Assembly: GCA_016875195.1 (NCBI GenBank)
Contig: VGRY01000001.1
Span: 60,560-124,559, forward strand
Length of the DNA stretch: 64,000 nucleotides
Origin: Deltaproteobacteria bacterium
Lineage (GTDB): Bacteria; Desulfobacterota; BSN033; UBA1163
Direction: 5' to 3'
Position 1 is the stretch's first letter, and each line of letters begins with the position of its first letter. A model generated the notes under the pieces. It was not told the DNA's origin. It worked only from the letters and a program-made list of their open reading frames with translations, and searched no databases. Both the position numbers and the translations under genes were made by a program. Of this stretch, positions 16,042-24,379 are shown in pieces.

Positions 16042-18024
16042 TTACTGTGCCAGTATATTTCCTTTCAGTGTATATTTATTCCCATTATCGCTCACCAGGC
16101 TAAAACTGTATGACCCCTGAATCCTTACGCTGGGAGGCTTCAGGCTCCCCGTCAACACGCCGGACTCATTCCTGGCCCCGGTGATCTGATAGATTCCATA
16201 AACATTGGTCGTAATTCCAAAAGAGTTGGCGGTCGAGGTGTAATAAAAATTTCCTTCAATGCTGATGGAGCCGCCCTCGGCCAAAGCGCCCGATCCCGAA
16301 AACTCAAACACATGAGTGTAAATCTCACCCTCCGGTTCATAAGGATTAATCTCAAAAGAGGTAAGGATTCCGCTTGCGCTCCCTGAAAGAGCCCCGGTCC
16401 AATCCACCGGGATCGATGGATCAGTCACAAACCGCGCTCCTGATAAACTCAACGTCCCGTCCGGGGTGGGTAAACTGAGTGTCAATTTCTTAGAACTCGA
16501 ATCGACACTCCCCGTAAAAGGACCGCTGCTCAATGAAGCTCCCGTATTAAAATCGCGGATCGTAAAGTCCCCGTTCAGGGTGCCTTTCGTATCGACGATA
16601 TTGTAAGTCCCGTCGATCTCAAACATCCCCCACTTCAATGAGATTCCATAGCCCGCGAAGCCATTATCATCAAATACGAGGGTTGCTCCTCCCTGATCCG
16701 CTCCGGAGAGCTTACATACCCATCCGTCATACAGAATTCTGAAGCTCTGATCGCTCCAATCAAAAGCCTCCCAGGCTCCGTTCACCCAATTACCGACCCA
16801 CACGGAGGTCCATCTGTTTCTTGAAGACGGCTTGGGAGAGGTCACGGCCTCGGGCAGTCTCGGAACGGTCCAGCGGTAAGAAGCGGCGCCCGGCGATAAG
16901 GCTGCAATAGAACGCCATGCTCCATCGACCCAGTAAAATAAGTAAACGGTCCCGCCCTGGTTCAAATAGGCCGAATTCCAGGTGATGTCGTATTGAGAAC
17001 CAACGACTAAGTTCTCCCCTCCATTCGGGGATGTGACCTGAATAAACGGCCTCCCTTGAATCGTAACAACGAGAACATTCGACCACGCAGAGACAACATC
17101 CATATTCGTTTTGCTTCGGGCTCTTGCCATCACCTGGTAAATTCCGGCAGTCGGCCATGTTTTGGATACGGTACTGGTATTCCGGAATGCAGAGCTCCAG
17201 GACGAGTAAGTCCCGTCTCCCCAACTGAATTGATACTCCACGGGAGAACCAAAACTTGAAGACGATCCGCCGGTGGAAAACTTATAGGGTGTACCCGTAT
17301 ATAAAGTTGCGGTCCCGCCAAGGGTTGGGGTGGTTGGAGGAGTGACCGTTTCTTCTCCCGGATCCCCATTTTCTCGGATGATGACTGTTGCGCTCTGGGA
17401 AGAGCCCCTGGTGTAGGTCGCATTTGCATTCAGTGCGACAATAACGGTTTCATCAGGCTCTACGATGGTATTGCGAACAGGGGTCACCGCGATGGTAGCG
17501 CTGGAAGAACCTGAGGGAATGGTAAGACTGCCGGGAAGGCGATTGTAATCGCTCTGTGGGGTGGCTGTTCCGCTCACCGTATAGTAAACGGTCAGCGCCG
17601 AACTGGTTGAACCTGTGCGGGTTACCGTAAAGAGTCCGCTGGTGAGAGGGTTTTCTGTTGCCGTATTGTTCGTGGAAACGATCGTCACCGTAGGGCCGGC
17701 ATATTGAACCGGACCGCTATCCGGACTTTCGATGTCGCTTGTATTGACCGCCCTTAAGACGAAGGTTATAGGCCCGGCGTAGGTGTCCTGGAATGTGACT
17801 GAAAAACTGCAGGTATTGTTCGGATGCGGAACCGTGGCAATCAGGCTTCTCGTACCATCCGTCCTGAAAAGCTTATACGCTCTTATGTTCGGCTCTGTAT
17901 TTAAGGACCAGGAAGCCGAGAGATTGAGCGTTGCCCCGAATGAATGTGGCGATAGAAACAAGGGAAAGATTAAAAACAGCAGGGATAAAACGATATGCGA
18001 TATGAATTTTTTATGTCTCTCCAT
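16042..18024 (-). CDS. Secreted multidomain protein (FnIII, Calx-beta, PKD and Ser/Thr-rich domains)
   Basis: Predicted exported surface or extracellular protein of 660 residues. Signal peptide about 1-30 (SHIVLSLLFLIFPLFLSPHSFG, cleavage near FGA). Then a fibronectin-III-like module (LNLSASWSLNTEPNIRAYKLF), a Calx-beta module (VTRTGSTSSALTVYYTVSGTA with VEPDETVIVAL), a PKD-like module (EYQFSWGDGTYSSWS), a Ser/Thr-rich domain (ITSPNGGENLVVGSQYDITW-type) and a beta-rich C-terminal domain of unknown family. No catalytic motif seen. It lies directly upstream of the T2SS operon and shares its N-terminal module with the gene at 18311, so it may be a T2SS substrate; that is inference. Confidence 0.8.
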   Translation of the reverse strand: MERHKKFISHIVLSLLFLIFPLFLSPHSFGATLNLSASWSLNTEPNIRAYKLFRTDGTRSLIATVPHPNNTCSFSVTFQDTYAGPITFVLRAVNTSDIESPDSGPVQYAGPTVTIVSTNNTATENPLTSGLFTVTRTGSTSSALTVYYTVSGTATPQSDYNRLPGSLTIPSGSSSATIAVTPVRNTIVEPDETVIVALNANATYTRGSSQSATVIIRENGDPGEETVTPPTTPTLGGTATLYTGTPYKFSTGGSSSSFGSPVEYQFSWGDGTYSSWSSAFRNTSTVSKTWPTAGIYQVMARARSKTNMDVVSAWSNVLVVTIQGRPFIQVTSPNGGENLVVGSQYDITWNSAYLNQGGTVYLFYWVDGAWRSIAALSPGAASYRWTVPRLPEAVTSPKPSSRNRWTSVWVGNWVNGAWEAFDWSDQSFRILYDGWVCKLSGADQGGATLVFDDNGFAGYGISLKWGMFEIDGTYNIVDTKGTLNGDFTIRDFNTGASLSSGPFTGSVDSSSKKLTLSLPTPDGTLSLSGARFVTDPSIPVDWTGALSGSASGILTSFEINPYEPEGEIYTHVFEFSGSGALAEGGSISIEGNFYYTSTANSFGITTNVYGIYQITGARNESGVLTGSLKPPSVRIQGSYSFSLVSDNGNKYTLKGNILAQ

Positions 18025-18119
18025 TTCATTTACCCCTTTAGAAATCCCCGTAGTTCCGTGCCACGAAGTTCTTCAAGGCCGGCTGGAAACCACTCAGCTC
18101 CCTCCTTCCTCCTTTTGAA

Positions 18120-18148
18120 AAGTCGTTGCGACTCGAAACCGAGAGGAG
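18120..18148. repeat. Twin mini-hairpin dispersed repeat, copy 2
   Basis: AAGTCGTTGCGACTCGAAAC continuing CGAGAGGAG, flanked by CCTTCCTCCT on the left and GAGGGAAGG on the right. It lies in the 286-bp spacer (18025-18310) between the two secreted-protein genes; the rest of that spacer is AT-rich with no gene seen. Confidence 0.8.
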
Positions 18149-18310
18149 CGAGGGAAGGATTTGGTTCTTATTTTCTAAACATATTGTATTGTATTTCAAT
18201 TAATGTGGAAAAGTTTTACCACTTTTTAGTATTATATTTCCCTTTTAAGTCTAAAAGTCAAATTAAAAATCACTCATTAAAAATTTCTAATATTTCCTTT
18301 TTTTCAGATT

Positions 18311-18670
18311 TTATTGATTTTGAACACTTAGGTTTCTCGGAACCCCTGGTGGAATTGTGTCTAAATTATAGTTATACGATGCAGGTGTACTGTCCGCGCT
18401 TTGATTGTTGTTTGTATCGACAGCAGTTAAGACGAAGGTTAATGTCCCGGAGGAATTATCCGGAACGGTGATTGTAAAATTATATGAGGTCGTGGGGTGT
18501 GCAATTGTTCCGATGAGGGTCCTCGTTCCATCGGTCCGGTAAAGCCGGTATTCTCTCATGTCAGGCTCTGTATTTGCGGTCCATGTTGCCCTAAGATTTA
18601 AAGTTGCTCCAAATGAAGGGCCGCAGATGAACAATAAAGAGAAGACGATAATGATCCATTTCATTTTCAT
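18311..18670 (-). CDS. Small secreted fibronectin-III-like protein
   Basis: 119 residues: signal peptide (KWIIIVFSLLFICGPSFG, cleavage before ATLNL) followed by one fibronectin-III-like module (LNLRATWTANTEPDMREYRLYRTDGTR to TFVLTAVDTNNNQSADS) and a short tail ending DTIPPGVPRNLSVQNQ. The module is closely related to the N-terminal module of the 660-residue protein at 16042. The tail looks like the start of a second FnIII module, so this may be a truncated relative of a larger protein. A consensus-type sigma-54 promoter lies about 60 bases upstream. Confidence 0.75.
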   Translation of the reverse strand: MKMKWIIIVFSLLFICGPSFGATLNLRATWTANTEPDMREYRLYRTDGTRTLIGTIAHPTTSYNFTITVPDNSSGTLTFVLTAVDTNNNQSADSTPASYNYNLDTIPPGVPRNLSVQNQ

Positions 18671-18728
18671 AATGATCCCTCCATTCTATTTAAAAATTAC
18701 AAAGATGGTTATTACAAGAGGGGGGATA

Positions 18729-18744
18729 TGCAATTAGAATGCCA
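18729..18744 (-). promoter_or_regulatory. Candidate sigma-54 (-24/-12) promoter of the small secreted protein
   Basis: Read on the minus strand, TGGCATTCTAATTGCA has TGGC and TTGC at the exact RpoN spacing (GG and GC separated by ten bases). Predicted start near 18717, about 47 bases before the ATG at 18670. Confidence 0.7.
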
Positions 18745-19170
18745 CTTGTCCCCTTTTTCATTTTATAGGCAAGTGCGATAAAGGGAGGGAAAGAGAAATT
18801 AAAATAGAAAATTTATTTTTATTGATAATTCTTGAATTTTTATAAAAAAAAGCTAAGAAATTTGAATTAAAATTGAACTGTATTGTAACTATTTAATTTT
18901 ACAAAGATTTTAAATAAGGAAAAGCTTGAGTTAATTGACATTTTGTCCTTTAAGCATAACTGTTTGAATTTTTATTACTTTAAGGAAAGATGAGGAACAT
19001 GGAGGTTGATGATTGATAAAATGTCAAAAAGTAAAGATGTGTCTGCCCAGTACCATATTAGGTTAATGATTCGTTTGAATAAAGGGCAAAGATTATAGAA
19101 ATTGAGTTTAAGGAGATAGCTCCTCTCAATCTAAAGGGGCTGGCCCATCTCTCAGATAAATGAACCCACT
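18745..19170. other. AT-rich gene-free region
   Basis: Strongly AT-rich upstream region, possibly regulatory for the sigma-54 promoter at 18729-18744. I see no open frame or RNA gene in it. Confidence 0.5.
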
Positions 19171-19303
19171 CCCTGGGCTTAAGCCCAGGGTTTCAGGCCT
19201 CTGGCATACCTGTCATGACCTTCAGCCATGCCAGACATGCCGGAAAAGGCCTCCGCTTCGCTCCGAAAGGATGCCATTCATCCCCAGGTTTAAAAGCCTG
19301 GGG
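19171..19303. repeat. Structured palindromic element (possible IS200/IS605-type end remnant)
   Basis: A perfect 20-bp palindrome CCCTGGGCTTAAGCCCAGGG (19171-19190) and a second stem CCCCAGGTTT-AAAA-GCCTGGGG (19282-19303) flank about 90 bases containing further small stems (CCTCCGCTTCGCTCCG, TGGCAT/ATGCCA). Read on the minus strand, a hairpin followed by ATGAATGGCAT resembles the structured ends of IS200/IS605 elements; that identification is tentative, and no tnpA or tnpB is nearby. Confidence 0.45.
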
Positions 19304-19355
19304 TTTTCTGGCATATTTCATAAAGAGAATGTTAGAAGAGAAGCCTCCCACAATC

Positions 19356-19526
19356 TCAATCATCATAATTATACGTCAGAGGGATACCCGAAGCACCTCC
19401 TCCGAAGTAGACCGCATACCAGGAAGGCGTCCCACTAGAGGGCTTGATATACCAGGCCCCGTTGTTCGGACGATAGAAACTATAGTCAGTCTTTCCATTT
19501 CCATCGTAGTCTCCCGGGACCGATGG
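19356..19526 (-). pseudogene. C-terminal fragment of an FG-GAP/VCBS-repeat protein
   Basis: Minus-strand reading gives SVPGDYDGNGKTDYSFYRPN then NGAWYIKPSSGTPSWYAVYF and GGGASGIPLTYNYDD, stop. This is one full FG-GAP/VCBS unit plus the chain end, matching the repeats of the complete protein at 29173-31047. Everything N-terminal is missing: the frame is lost at about 19526, where a different coding fragment on the plus strand begins. Confidence 0.75.
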
Positions 19527-19527
19527 T

Positions 19528-19785
19528 CAAGGAACAACAAATGTTACGACTGTCCCGCGCTTTGCTTTCTATGCAGATAGCCATTATGAATATGTTGATT
19601 TTAAGAAAGGAAACATGGACAGGATTCAACATCTGATGATACAGAAAAAAGACTGGTTTCTGGTCCTTCGGACGGATAAGTTTTTTTATTTGTCCCAAGA
19701 AGTCTTTAACAAGGGGTGGGTTGATCTCTCCCGTTTTGGAGGTAAGGGGATGGAAACGGTTATCATTTTTAAAAAAACGAATTAA
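19528..19785 (+). pseudogene. C-terminal fragment of an unidentified protein, N-terminus lost at junction
   Basis: An open plus-strand frame of 86 codons without a good start reads QGTTNVTTVPRFAFYADSHY, EYVDFKKGNMDRIQHLMIQK and KDWFLVLRTDKFFYLSQEVF to a stop at 19785. Composition and codon pattern look coding. It resembles the soluble C-terminal tail of a membrane glycosyltransferase, but I cannot confirm the family. It starts where the FG-GAP fragment on the other strand ends. Confidence 0.5.
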
Positions 19786-19796
19786 GGAGCGGCAGT

Positions 19797-21197
19797 TTAA
19801 CGGCCATACTCATCCGAGAAACGCTCGATATCATCCTCCTCAAGGTATTCCCCATTCTGAACCTCGATGATTTCAACAGGAATTTTACCCGCGTTCTCAA
19901 GCCGGTGCAGAGTGGATTTGGGAACATAGGCAGACTCGTTTTCATGAAGAAAGACCTTCTTGTCCCCAATGGTAATGTTCGCCCTCCCTTTGACAACCAC
20001 CCAGTGCTCAGAACGGTGTGAGTGAGTTTGCAGGCTCAATTTCTCCCCTGGATTCACAACGACCCTCTTGATCTTATAGCGGGGACCTTGTTCAAGAACG
20101 GTGTAACTCCCCCATGGACGGTAGGTGGTCACCGGTTCTAATGCTTCTTTTCTCTTGCTCTTATTAAGCCGGTCCACCATCTCTCTGACTTTCCACGCCT
20201 CTCCCCTCTTCGCAATTAAGATTGCATCCTCTGTTTCAATGACAAGGCAATCTTTAAGCCCGATCGTGGAAAGGAGTCTGCCTTTTCCGTAGATAAGACA
20301 ATTGTTTGTATCGAGGGTGATCACATCGCCAATCAGCGCGTTGCCATCCGCATCCTGGGGCAGAAGATCGTGCAGGGAATCCCATGATCCGATATCGTTC
20401 CAGTAAAGGTCCATGGGAAGCATGACCACCCGGTCTGATTTTTCCATGATAGCGTAATCAATGGAAATTGCAGGCATCTGGTGAAACTGTGAGATCATCT
20501 CATTCCAATTCATCTGAAGGATCGTATGAATCGGAGGAGAGTGTCTCTTAAATTCCTCCATCAGGGTGCGGATGCTGAATGCAAATATTCCTGCATTCCA
20601 AAAATAGTTCCCTTCCTCCACATATCGTTTTGCCGTTGCCGCATTGGGTTTTTCTACAAATTTTTCAACTCGGAGATAACTTTTTTCAGTGATTTTGGAC
20701 TGCTGACTGTTTACTGATGACTGACTACTGGCCTTTATGTATCCATAGCCCGTCTCGGGCCGATCAGGTTTGATGCCGAAGGTGACCAGATGGCCTTGTT
20801 TCGCAAGACCGGCGGCGAATTGAACATATTCTAAGAATTGATCATCAGGCCGGATCACATGATCGGAAGGAAAAACTAAAAGGATCTCCTCCTCGGTGCA
20901 TCCCAATTGTTCAACGCAATATTTTAATCCAAAAGCAATGGCAGGCGCCGTATTTCTGCTCTCAGGTTCGAGGAGAATATGGTTTATCTCCCGAAGATCG
21001 GATTTTACATGGAACTGATATTCGCTGTTCGTCATGATCACAAGATCGTTTTTCGAAAAGATGCTTAGAAGCCTGTTTGCAGTCTCCCGTAGCAATGAAT
21101 CGTTTCCATTGAGCTTCAGAAACTGTTTGGGGAAATTCTTTCTGCTGAGAGGCCAAAGCCTTGTTCCAGAACCCCCTGCAAGGATGAGAGCTTTCAT
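19797..21197 (-). CDS. manC: Mannose-1-phosphate guanylyltransferase / mannose-6-phosphate isomerase
   Basis: Makes GDP-mannose from mannose-1-phosphate and GTP; the C-terminal cupin domain of the family isomerises fructose-6-phosphate and mannose-6-phosphate. 466 residues: nucleotidyltransferase signature LAGGSGTRLWPLSRKNFPKQF at the N-terminus, FVEKP motif near residue 180, and a type II PMI cupin (RPWGSYTVLEQGPRYKIKRV, then GEKLSLQTHSHRSEHWVVV) at the C-terminus. It starts 24 bases after galE, so the pair forms an operon. The phosphomannomutase at 50341 would supply its substrate. Confidence 0.95.
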   Translation of the reverse strand: MKALILAGGSGTRLWPLSRKNFPKQFLKLNGNDSLLRETANRLLSIFSKNDLVIMTNSEYQFHVKSDLREINHILLEPESRNTAPAIAFGLKYCVEQLGCTEEEILLVFPSDHVIRPDDQFLEYVQFAAGLAKQGHLVTFGIKPDRPETGYGYIKASSQSSVNSQQSKITEKSYLRVEKFVEKPNAATAKRYVEEGNYFWNAGIFAFSIRTLMEEFKRHSPPIHTILQMNWNEMISQFHQMPAISIDYAIMEKSDRVVMLPMDLYWNDIGSWDSLHDLLPQDADGNALIGDVITLDTNNCLIYGKGRLLSTIGLKDCLVIETEDAILIAKRGEAWKVREMVDRLNKSKRKEALEPVTTYRPWGSYTVLEQGPRYKIKRVVVNPGEKLSLQTHSHRSEHWVVVKGRANITIGDKKVFLHENESAYVPKSTLHRLENAGKIPVEIIEVQNGEYLEEDDIERFSDEYGR

Positions 21198-21221
21198 GAC
21201 AGCCTTTCTCTTTTGTCTAAT

Positions 21222-22196
21222 TTATAACGATAATCTCTTTTTGTGCCAATTCCATGCCGTCTCAATAATCGTCTCCAAATCTTCGTATTGCGGTTTCCAC
21301 TTCAACGTCTCCATTGCCTTCCGGCTACTGCTGATCAATACCGGTGGATCCCCTTCCCTCCTCCCGGTCTCCACAACCTTAAAATCCCTTTTCCCTATCT
21401 TTCTCACGGTCTCAATAACCTCTCTTACCGAATGGCCCGTGCCATTGCCGAGGTTAAACGAATCACTCTGATTTTGATTCACGAGGTACTGCAGTGCCTG
21501 GATATGGGCATCGGCCAGGTCTATGACATGGATGTAATCCCTGATGCAGGTGCCATCCCTGGTTGGATAATCGGTCCCAAATATCTTGATTTCAGGTTTG
21601 AGCCCCATTGCCGCAGAGATCACCAGGGGCAGGAGATGGGTTTCAGGATGATGGCGTTCCCCGATCTCCCCCTCCGGGTCAGCGCCCGCAGCATTGAAAT
21701 ACCTCAGGTTGATATACTTGAGACCGTAGGCTCGATCATAGTCCTTCAGAACCTGCTCAATGATGAGCTTGGTCTGGCCGTAAGGATTAATCGGAAGTTG
21801 AGGGTGGTCTTCGGAAATGGGAATCTTCTCTGGAAAACCATAGGTTGCACAGGTAGATGAAAAGATGAAATGTTTTACACCAAATTCTCGCATGATCTGG
21901 AGAAGGTTCAGCGTGCCCATCACATTATTTAAATAATATTTTTCAGGTTGCTGGACCGATTCCTCCACGAGACAGAAAGCGCTAAAATGCATGACTGCTT
22001 CAACTCGGTAACTTTCGAAGCAGGAGCGGATCTGCTGCATATTCAGTAGATCGCCTTCACAAAAGTCTCCCCACTTCACAAAATCCCTGTGCCCGCGGCT
22101 CAGATTGTCATAGACGACCGTCTCAAAGCCTTTCTGAGTTAAGAGTTTGTTGGCGTGGGAACCGATGTAGCCCGCTCCACCGACAATAAGGATCAT
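21222..22196 (-). CDS. galE: UDP-glucose 4-epimerase
   Basis: Interconverts UDP-glucose and UDP-galactose for envelope polysaccharide synthesis. 324 residues: Rossmann NAD site GGAGYIGSH at 6-14, catalytic Ser-Tyr-Lys pattern (SSTCATYG, then YGQTKLIIEQ), substrate segment LRYFNAAGADPEGEIGERH and the DYIHVIDLADAH motif, all typical of extended SDR epimerases. First gene of a two-gene operon with manC. Confidence 0.95.
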   Translation of the reverse strand: MILIVGGAGYIGSHANKLLTQKGFETVVYDNLSRGHRDFVKWGDFCEGDLLNMQQIRSCFESYRVEAVMHFSAFCLVEESVQQPEKYYLNNVMGTLNLLQIMREFGVKHFIFSSTCATYGFPEKIPISEDHPQLPINPYGQTKLIIEQVLKDYDRAYGLKYINLRYFNAAGADPEGEIGERHHPETHLLPLVISAAMGLKPEIKIFGTDYPTRDGTCIRDYIHVIDLADAHIQALQYLVNQNQSDSFNLGNGTGHSVREVIETVRKIGKRDFKVVETGRREGDPPVLISSSRKAMETLKWKPQYEDLETIIETAWNWHKKRLSL

Positions 22197-22298
22197 ACTG
22201 ACTGAGTGTCCTTTCTCAACCCTTTTTTTGACTCGCCTTCATGCGATTGTTAGCTTAATTTTCAAAACATTATACACCTTTTAAGAAATATAACAAAC

Positions 22299-23801
22299 TC
22301 AGAGGTGTGGTGGTGTGGTAGATTGAGGATCAATAAAGGCGTCTCGGAGGAGTTTGCTCTGCCTCGCAAAGGCCAGTCTTGGATTTTTGGTATCCTTCAT
22401 CAACGAGATCTCCTGAGTAATGAGCCTCGTGACATTGAGGAGATGAGTCTCCGGTCTTTTTGACTCCCGTTGATAAAGGGGATGTTGTTGATTGATATAG
22501 ATGACCGTTCCCTCGGTAAAACATTCCGGCTCATTTTCTCCAAAATCATCAAGACAAACCGAAACCCCCATCTCACCGAATTTCATTCTTTGTACCACTG
22601 CATTGGGAGTCAATCGCTTCACCTTTGGCGACTTCTTTCTTATCTTCTTGGGGGCTGGGATGGGTTTGTCTTCTTCCTCTTTCTCTCCTGAAGCGAGATC
22701 AACTTCGGCCTTTTCATCTCGTTCAATTTTATTTGAAACTGCAGCCGCGCCTCCCATCCCCTGACTCTCTCCTGCCAGAGGAATGGCGCCAAAAGGAGAA
22801 AGATCCGGGTTGAGAGCAAGCGCGCGATGAATTCTCTGGAGGGCTTCTTTCAACGCTTTGCTCGCTTTTCGTTTCTCCTTTCGACCAGCCAGCCGCTTTA
22901 AAACCCCGTCGACCTCCTGGATGACTTTTCCCATCACCTTCTTAAAAGCTTGATATTGTGGACTGTCAAGAATGAATCCTGAACGATCCGTCGTGACGGG
23001 TAGAAAATCCGCATGGATTTCTCCACGAATCCTCGAAGCAATCTTTCCCCAATGTTCCAGGCCAAAAAGCTCCCTTTTGATCGTCACCTGTTTAACCTTT
23101 ACATCCACGCCTAATTCCTCCGGTGAGGCCGTTGAAGAAGGCAGGATGACAATCTCACCGTGGACAGGCCCGAATTCTGTTCCCTCAAGAAAGGGAATCC
23201 GATGCCCGCTCAGACTTCTCGGAGTGATCCGCATCCCATTGAGCCTGACCGCAAAGTTTGAAACTTTAAGGGGGGTCCCCTCGACAATCTTTCGAATCAC
23301 CTCTTCTGGCTCAAATTCCCTTGCCAACCGAAGAAGGGTAACAGTCGTCCCATTTCCCCTCTCCTTGTCCGGAGGCAGGATTTGAAGCGGTAGATTCCAC
23401 TCCTCTCCTTCCTTTCCCCATTCTTTTTTGTCAAACGTCACCTTGGCTGCAAAATCATCTTTCTGAGTATAGACCTCAAAACACTCGCAGGCTGAGAGAC
23501 TTGCAAATTTCCCGATGCCGAACTGACCGATGCGGTCCCGTTGAAATCGTGGAGATGTTGATTTCAGAACCTTTTCCGGGGAACCGATATTAAAATATTG
23601 CCGCAGACCCTCCCGGTCCATTCCAGTACCATCATCCTGAACCTCAATCAACTCATCGGTCATTTTGATCAGGACCTCGGTGGCATCGGCGTCATAGGCA
23701 TTGTTGACCAGCTCCCGGATCAGCTCAATGCTCTCCGAGTAGAGCCGCTCTCCAATGGTGATCAGATGGCTTTTATCAACGGTAACAGGAAGGTATTCCA
23801 C
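22299..23801 (-). CDS. GHKL (Hsp90/MORC/MutL-like) ATPase of unknown function
   Basis: 500 residues starting at GTG, directly after an in-frame TAA. The N-terminal Bergerat ATPase fold is complete: N-box ELIRELVNNAYDADATEV, DDGTGMD, GQFGIGKFASL (lid glycines), and GTTVTLL. A transducer-like domain (about 170-300) and a Lys/Glu-rich, probably helical linker (300-400) follow, then a C-terminal domain (VSVCLDDFGENEPECF, then TEGTVIYINQQHPLYQRE) of unknown family. It lacks histidine-kinase phosphoacceptor, topoisomerase and MutL endonuclease motifs. Bacterial MORC-like ATPases are a possible relative. It stands alone beside tRNA-Glu with no obvious partner. Confidence 0.75.
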   Translation of the reverse strand: MEYLPVTVDKSHLITIGERLYSESIELIRELVNNAYDADATEVLIKMTDELIEVQDDGTGMDREGLRQYFNIGSPEKVLKSTSPRFQRDRIGQFGIGKFASLSACECFEVYTQKDDFAAKVTFDKKEWGKEGEEWNLPLQILPPDKERGNGTTVTLLRLAREFEPEEVIRKIVEGTPLKVSNFAVRLNGMRITPRSLSGHRIPFLEGTEFGPVHGEIVILPSSTASPEELGVDVKVKQVTIKRELFGLEHWGKIASRIRGEIHADFLPVTTDRSGFILDSPQYQAFKKVMGKVIQEVDGVLKRLAGRKEKRKASKALKEALQRIHRALALNPDLSPFGAIPLAGESQGMGGAAAVSNKIERDEKAEVDLASGEKEEEDKPIPAPKKIRKKSPKVKRLTPNAVVQRMKFGEMGVSVCLDDFGENEPECFTEGTVIYINQQHPLYQRESKRPETHLLNVTRLITQEISLMKDTKNPRLAFARQSKLLRDAFIDPQSTTPPHL

Positions 23802-23891
23802 TTATTCAGCCAACTCCTTGATCTTTTTTCCCAATTGGTTTCGATGGTCAATCTGGAGGCACAATGGGGTAATTTAAATTAAAAAACCTTA

Positions 23892-23965
23892 ATGGTCCCA
23901 ACGGGATTCGAACCCGTGTTACCGACGTGAGAGGCCGGTGTCCTAGGCCACTAGACGATGGGACC
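23892..23965 (-). tRNA. tRNA-Glu (anticodon CUC)
   Basis: On the minus strand GGTCCCATCGTCTAGTGGCC begins a full cloverleaf: acceptor GGTCCCA/TGGGACC, anticodon stem CCGGC/GTCGG with loop CTCTCAC (anticodon CTC), and a T arm containing GGTTCGAATCC. Discriminator A; the CCA end is not encoded. Confidence 0.95.
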
Positions 23966-23973
23966 CTCTTGTA

Positions 23974-24131
23974 AACCAAATTCCAATCATCAAATTCCAA
24001 ACACCAAATAATCCCAAATTACCAATGTCCAAATTCCCAAACAAATGACCAACTTGTGTTATGCTTTTAATCATTGGTGATTGATGTTTGGTGATTATTT
24101 GGTGCTTGGTTCTTGGTGTTTGATCATTTTA
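23974..24131. repeat. Palindromic array of CCAAA-type words
   Basis: Left arm (23974-24051) repeats words such as CCAAATTCC, CACCAAATAATC and CAAATGACC; right arm (24072-24131) carries their complements (GATTATTTGGTGC, TTGGTGTTTGATCATT). Same architecture as 2204-2316 and 7880-8050. With the next element it fills the gap between tRNA-Glu and the rhomboid gene. Confidence 0.75.
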
Positions 24132-24172
24132 ATTTCAGGTTCAAATTAACCCACAGCCCCTTAAAAATCAAG

Positions 24173-24329
24173 AGATTTCTGAGAAAGTGCAGAAATCTCT
24201 TGATTACACCGATTAGCACAGATTACCCAGATTAGAAATGAATTGATAGGTAAAGGGAAATCAGTGAAATCATTTTTAAAATCTGCGTCATCAGAGAGCG
24301 AACTTAAATATTTCATAGCTCTCATGAAG
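24173..24329. repeat. 157-bp insertion present only in the left rhomboid copy
   Basis: Absent from the matching position in the right copy (between 31365 and 31366) and flanked by AAG on both sides, a possible target duplication. It starts with an AGATTTCTGAG/CAGAAATCT stem and contains CACCGATTAGCACAGATTAC, so it looks like an inserted dispersed repeat. Confidence 0.75.
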
Positions 24330-24335
24330 CTAAAA

Positions 24336-24364
24336 TTGAAAAGGGGTTAGTTTTTGCTTATAAT
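24336..24364 (+). promoter_or_regulatory. Sigma-70-type promoter of rhomboid gene 1
   Basis: TTGAAA (24336-24341), 17-base spacer, perfect TATAAT (24359-24364). The ATG at 24380 is only 15 bases downstream of the -10 box, so the transcript would have a very short leader. Identical in the second copy. Confidence 0.75.
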
Positions 24365-24379
24365 CACATTGGAACCCCT

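Noticed and set aside
18060..18085. Fourth sigma-54 promoter upstream of the 660-residue secreted protein
   Set aside because: Minus-strand TGGCACGGAACTACGG has the -24 element but lacks GC at the -12 position.
18025..18160. Cyclic di-GMP or other riboswitch before the 660-residue secreted protein gene
   Set aside because: No conserved aptamer core recognisable; the structured part is explained by the twin mini-hairpin repeat.
19160..19580. Overlapping plus-strand open frames in the palindromic region
   Set aside because: They are translations of palindromic repeats and of the antisense of the FG-GAP fragment; no start signals.
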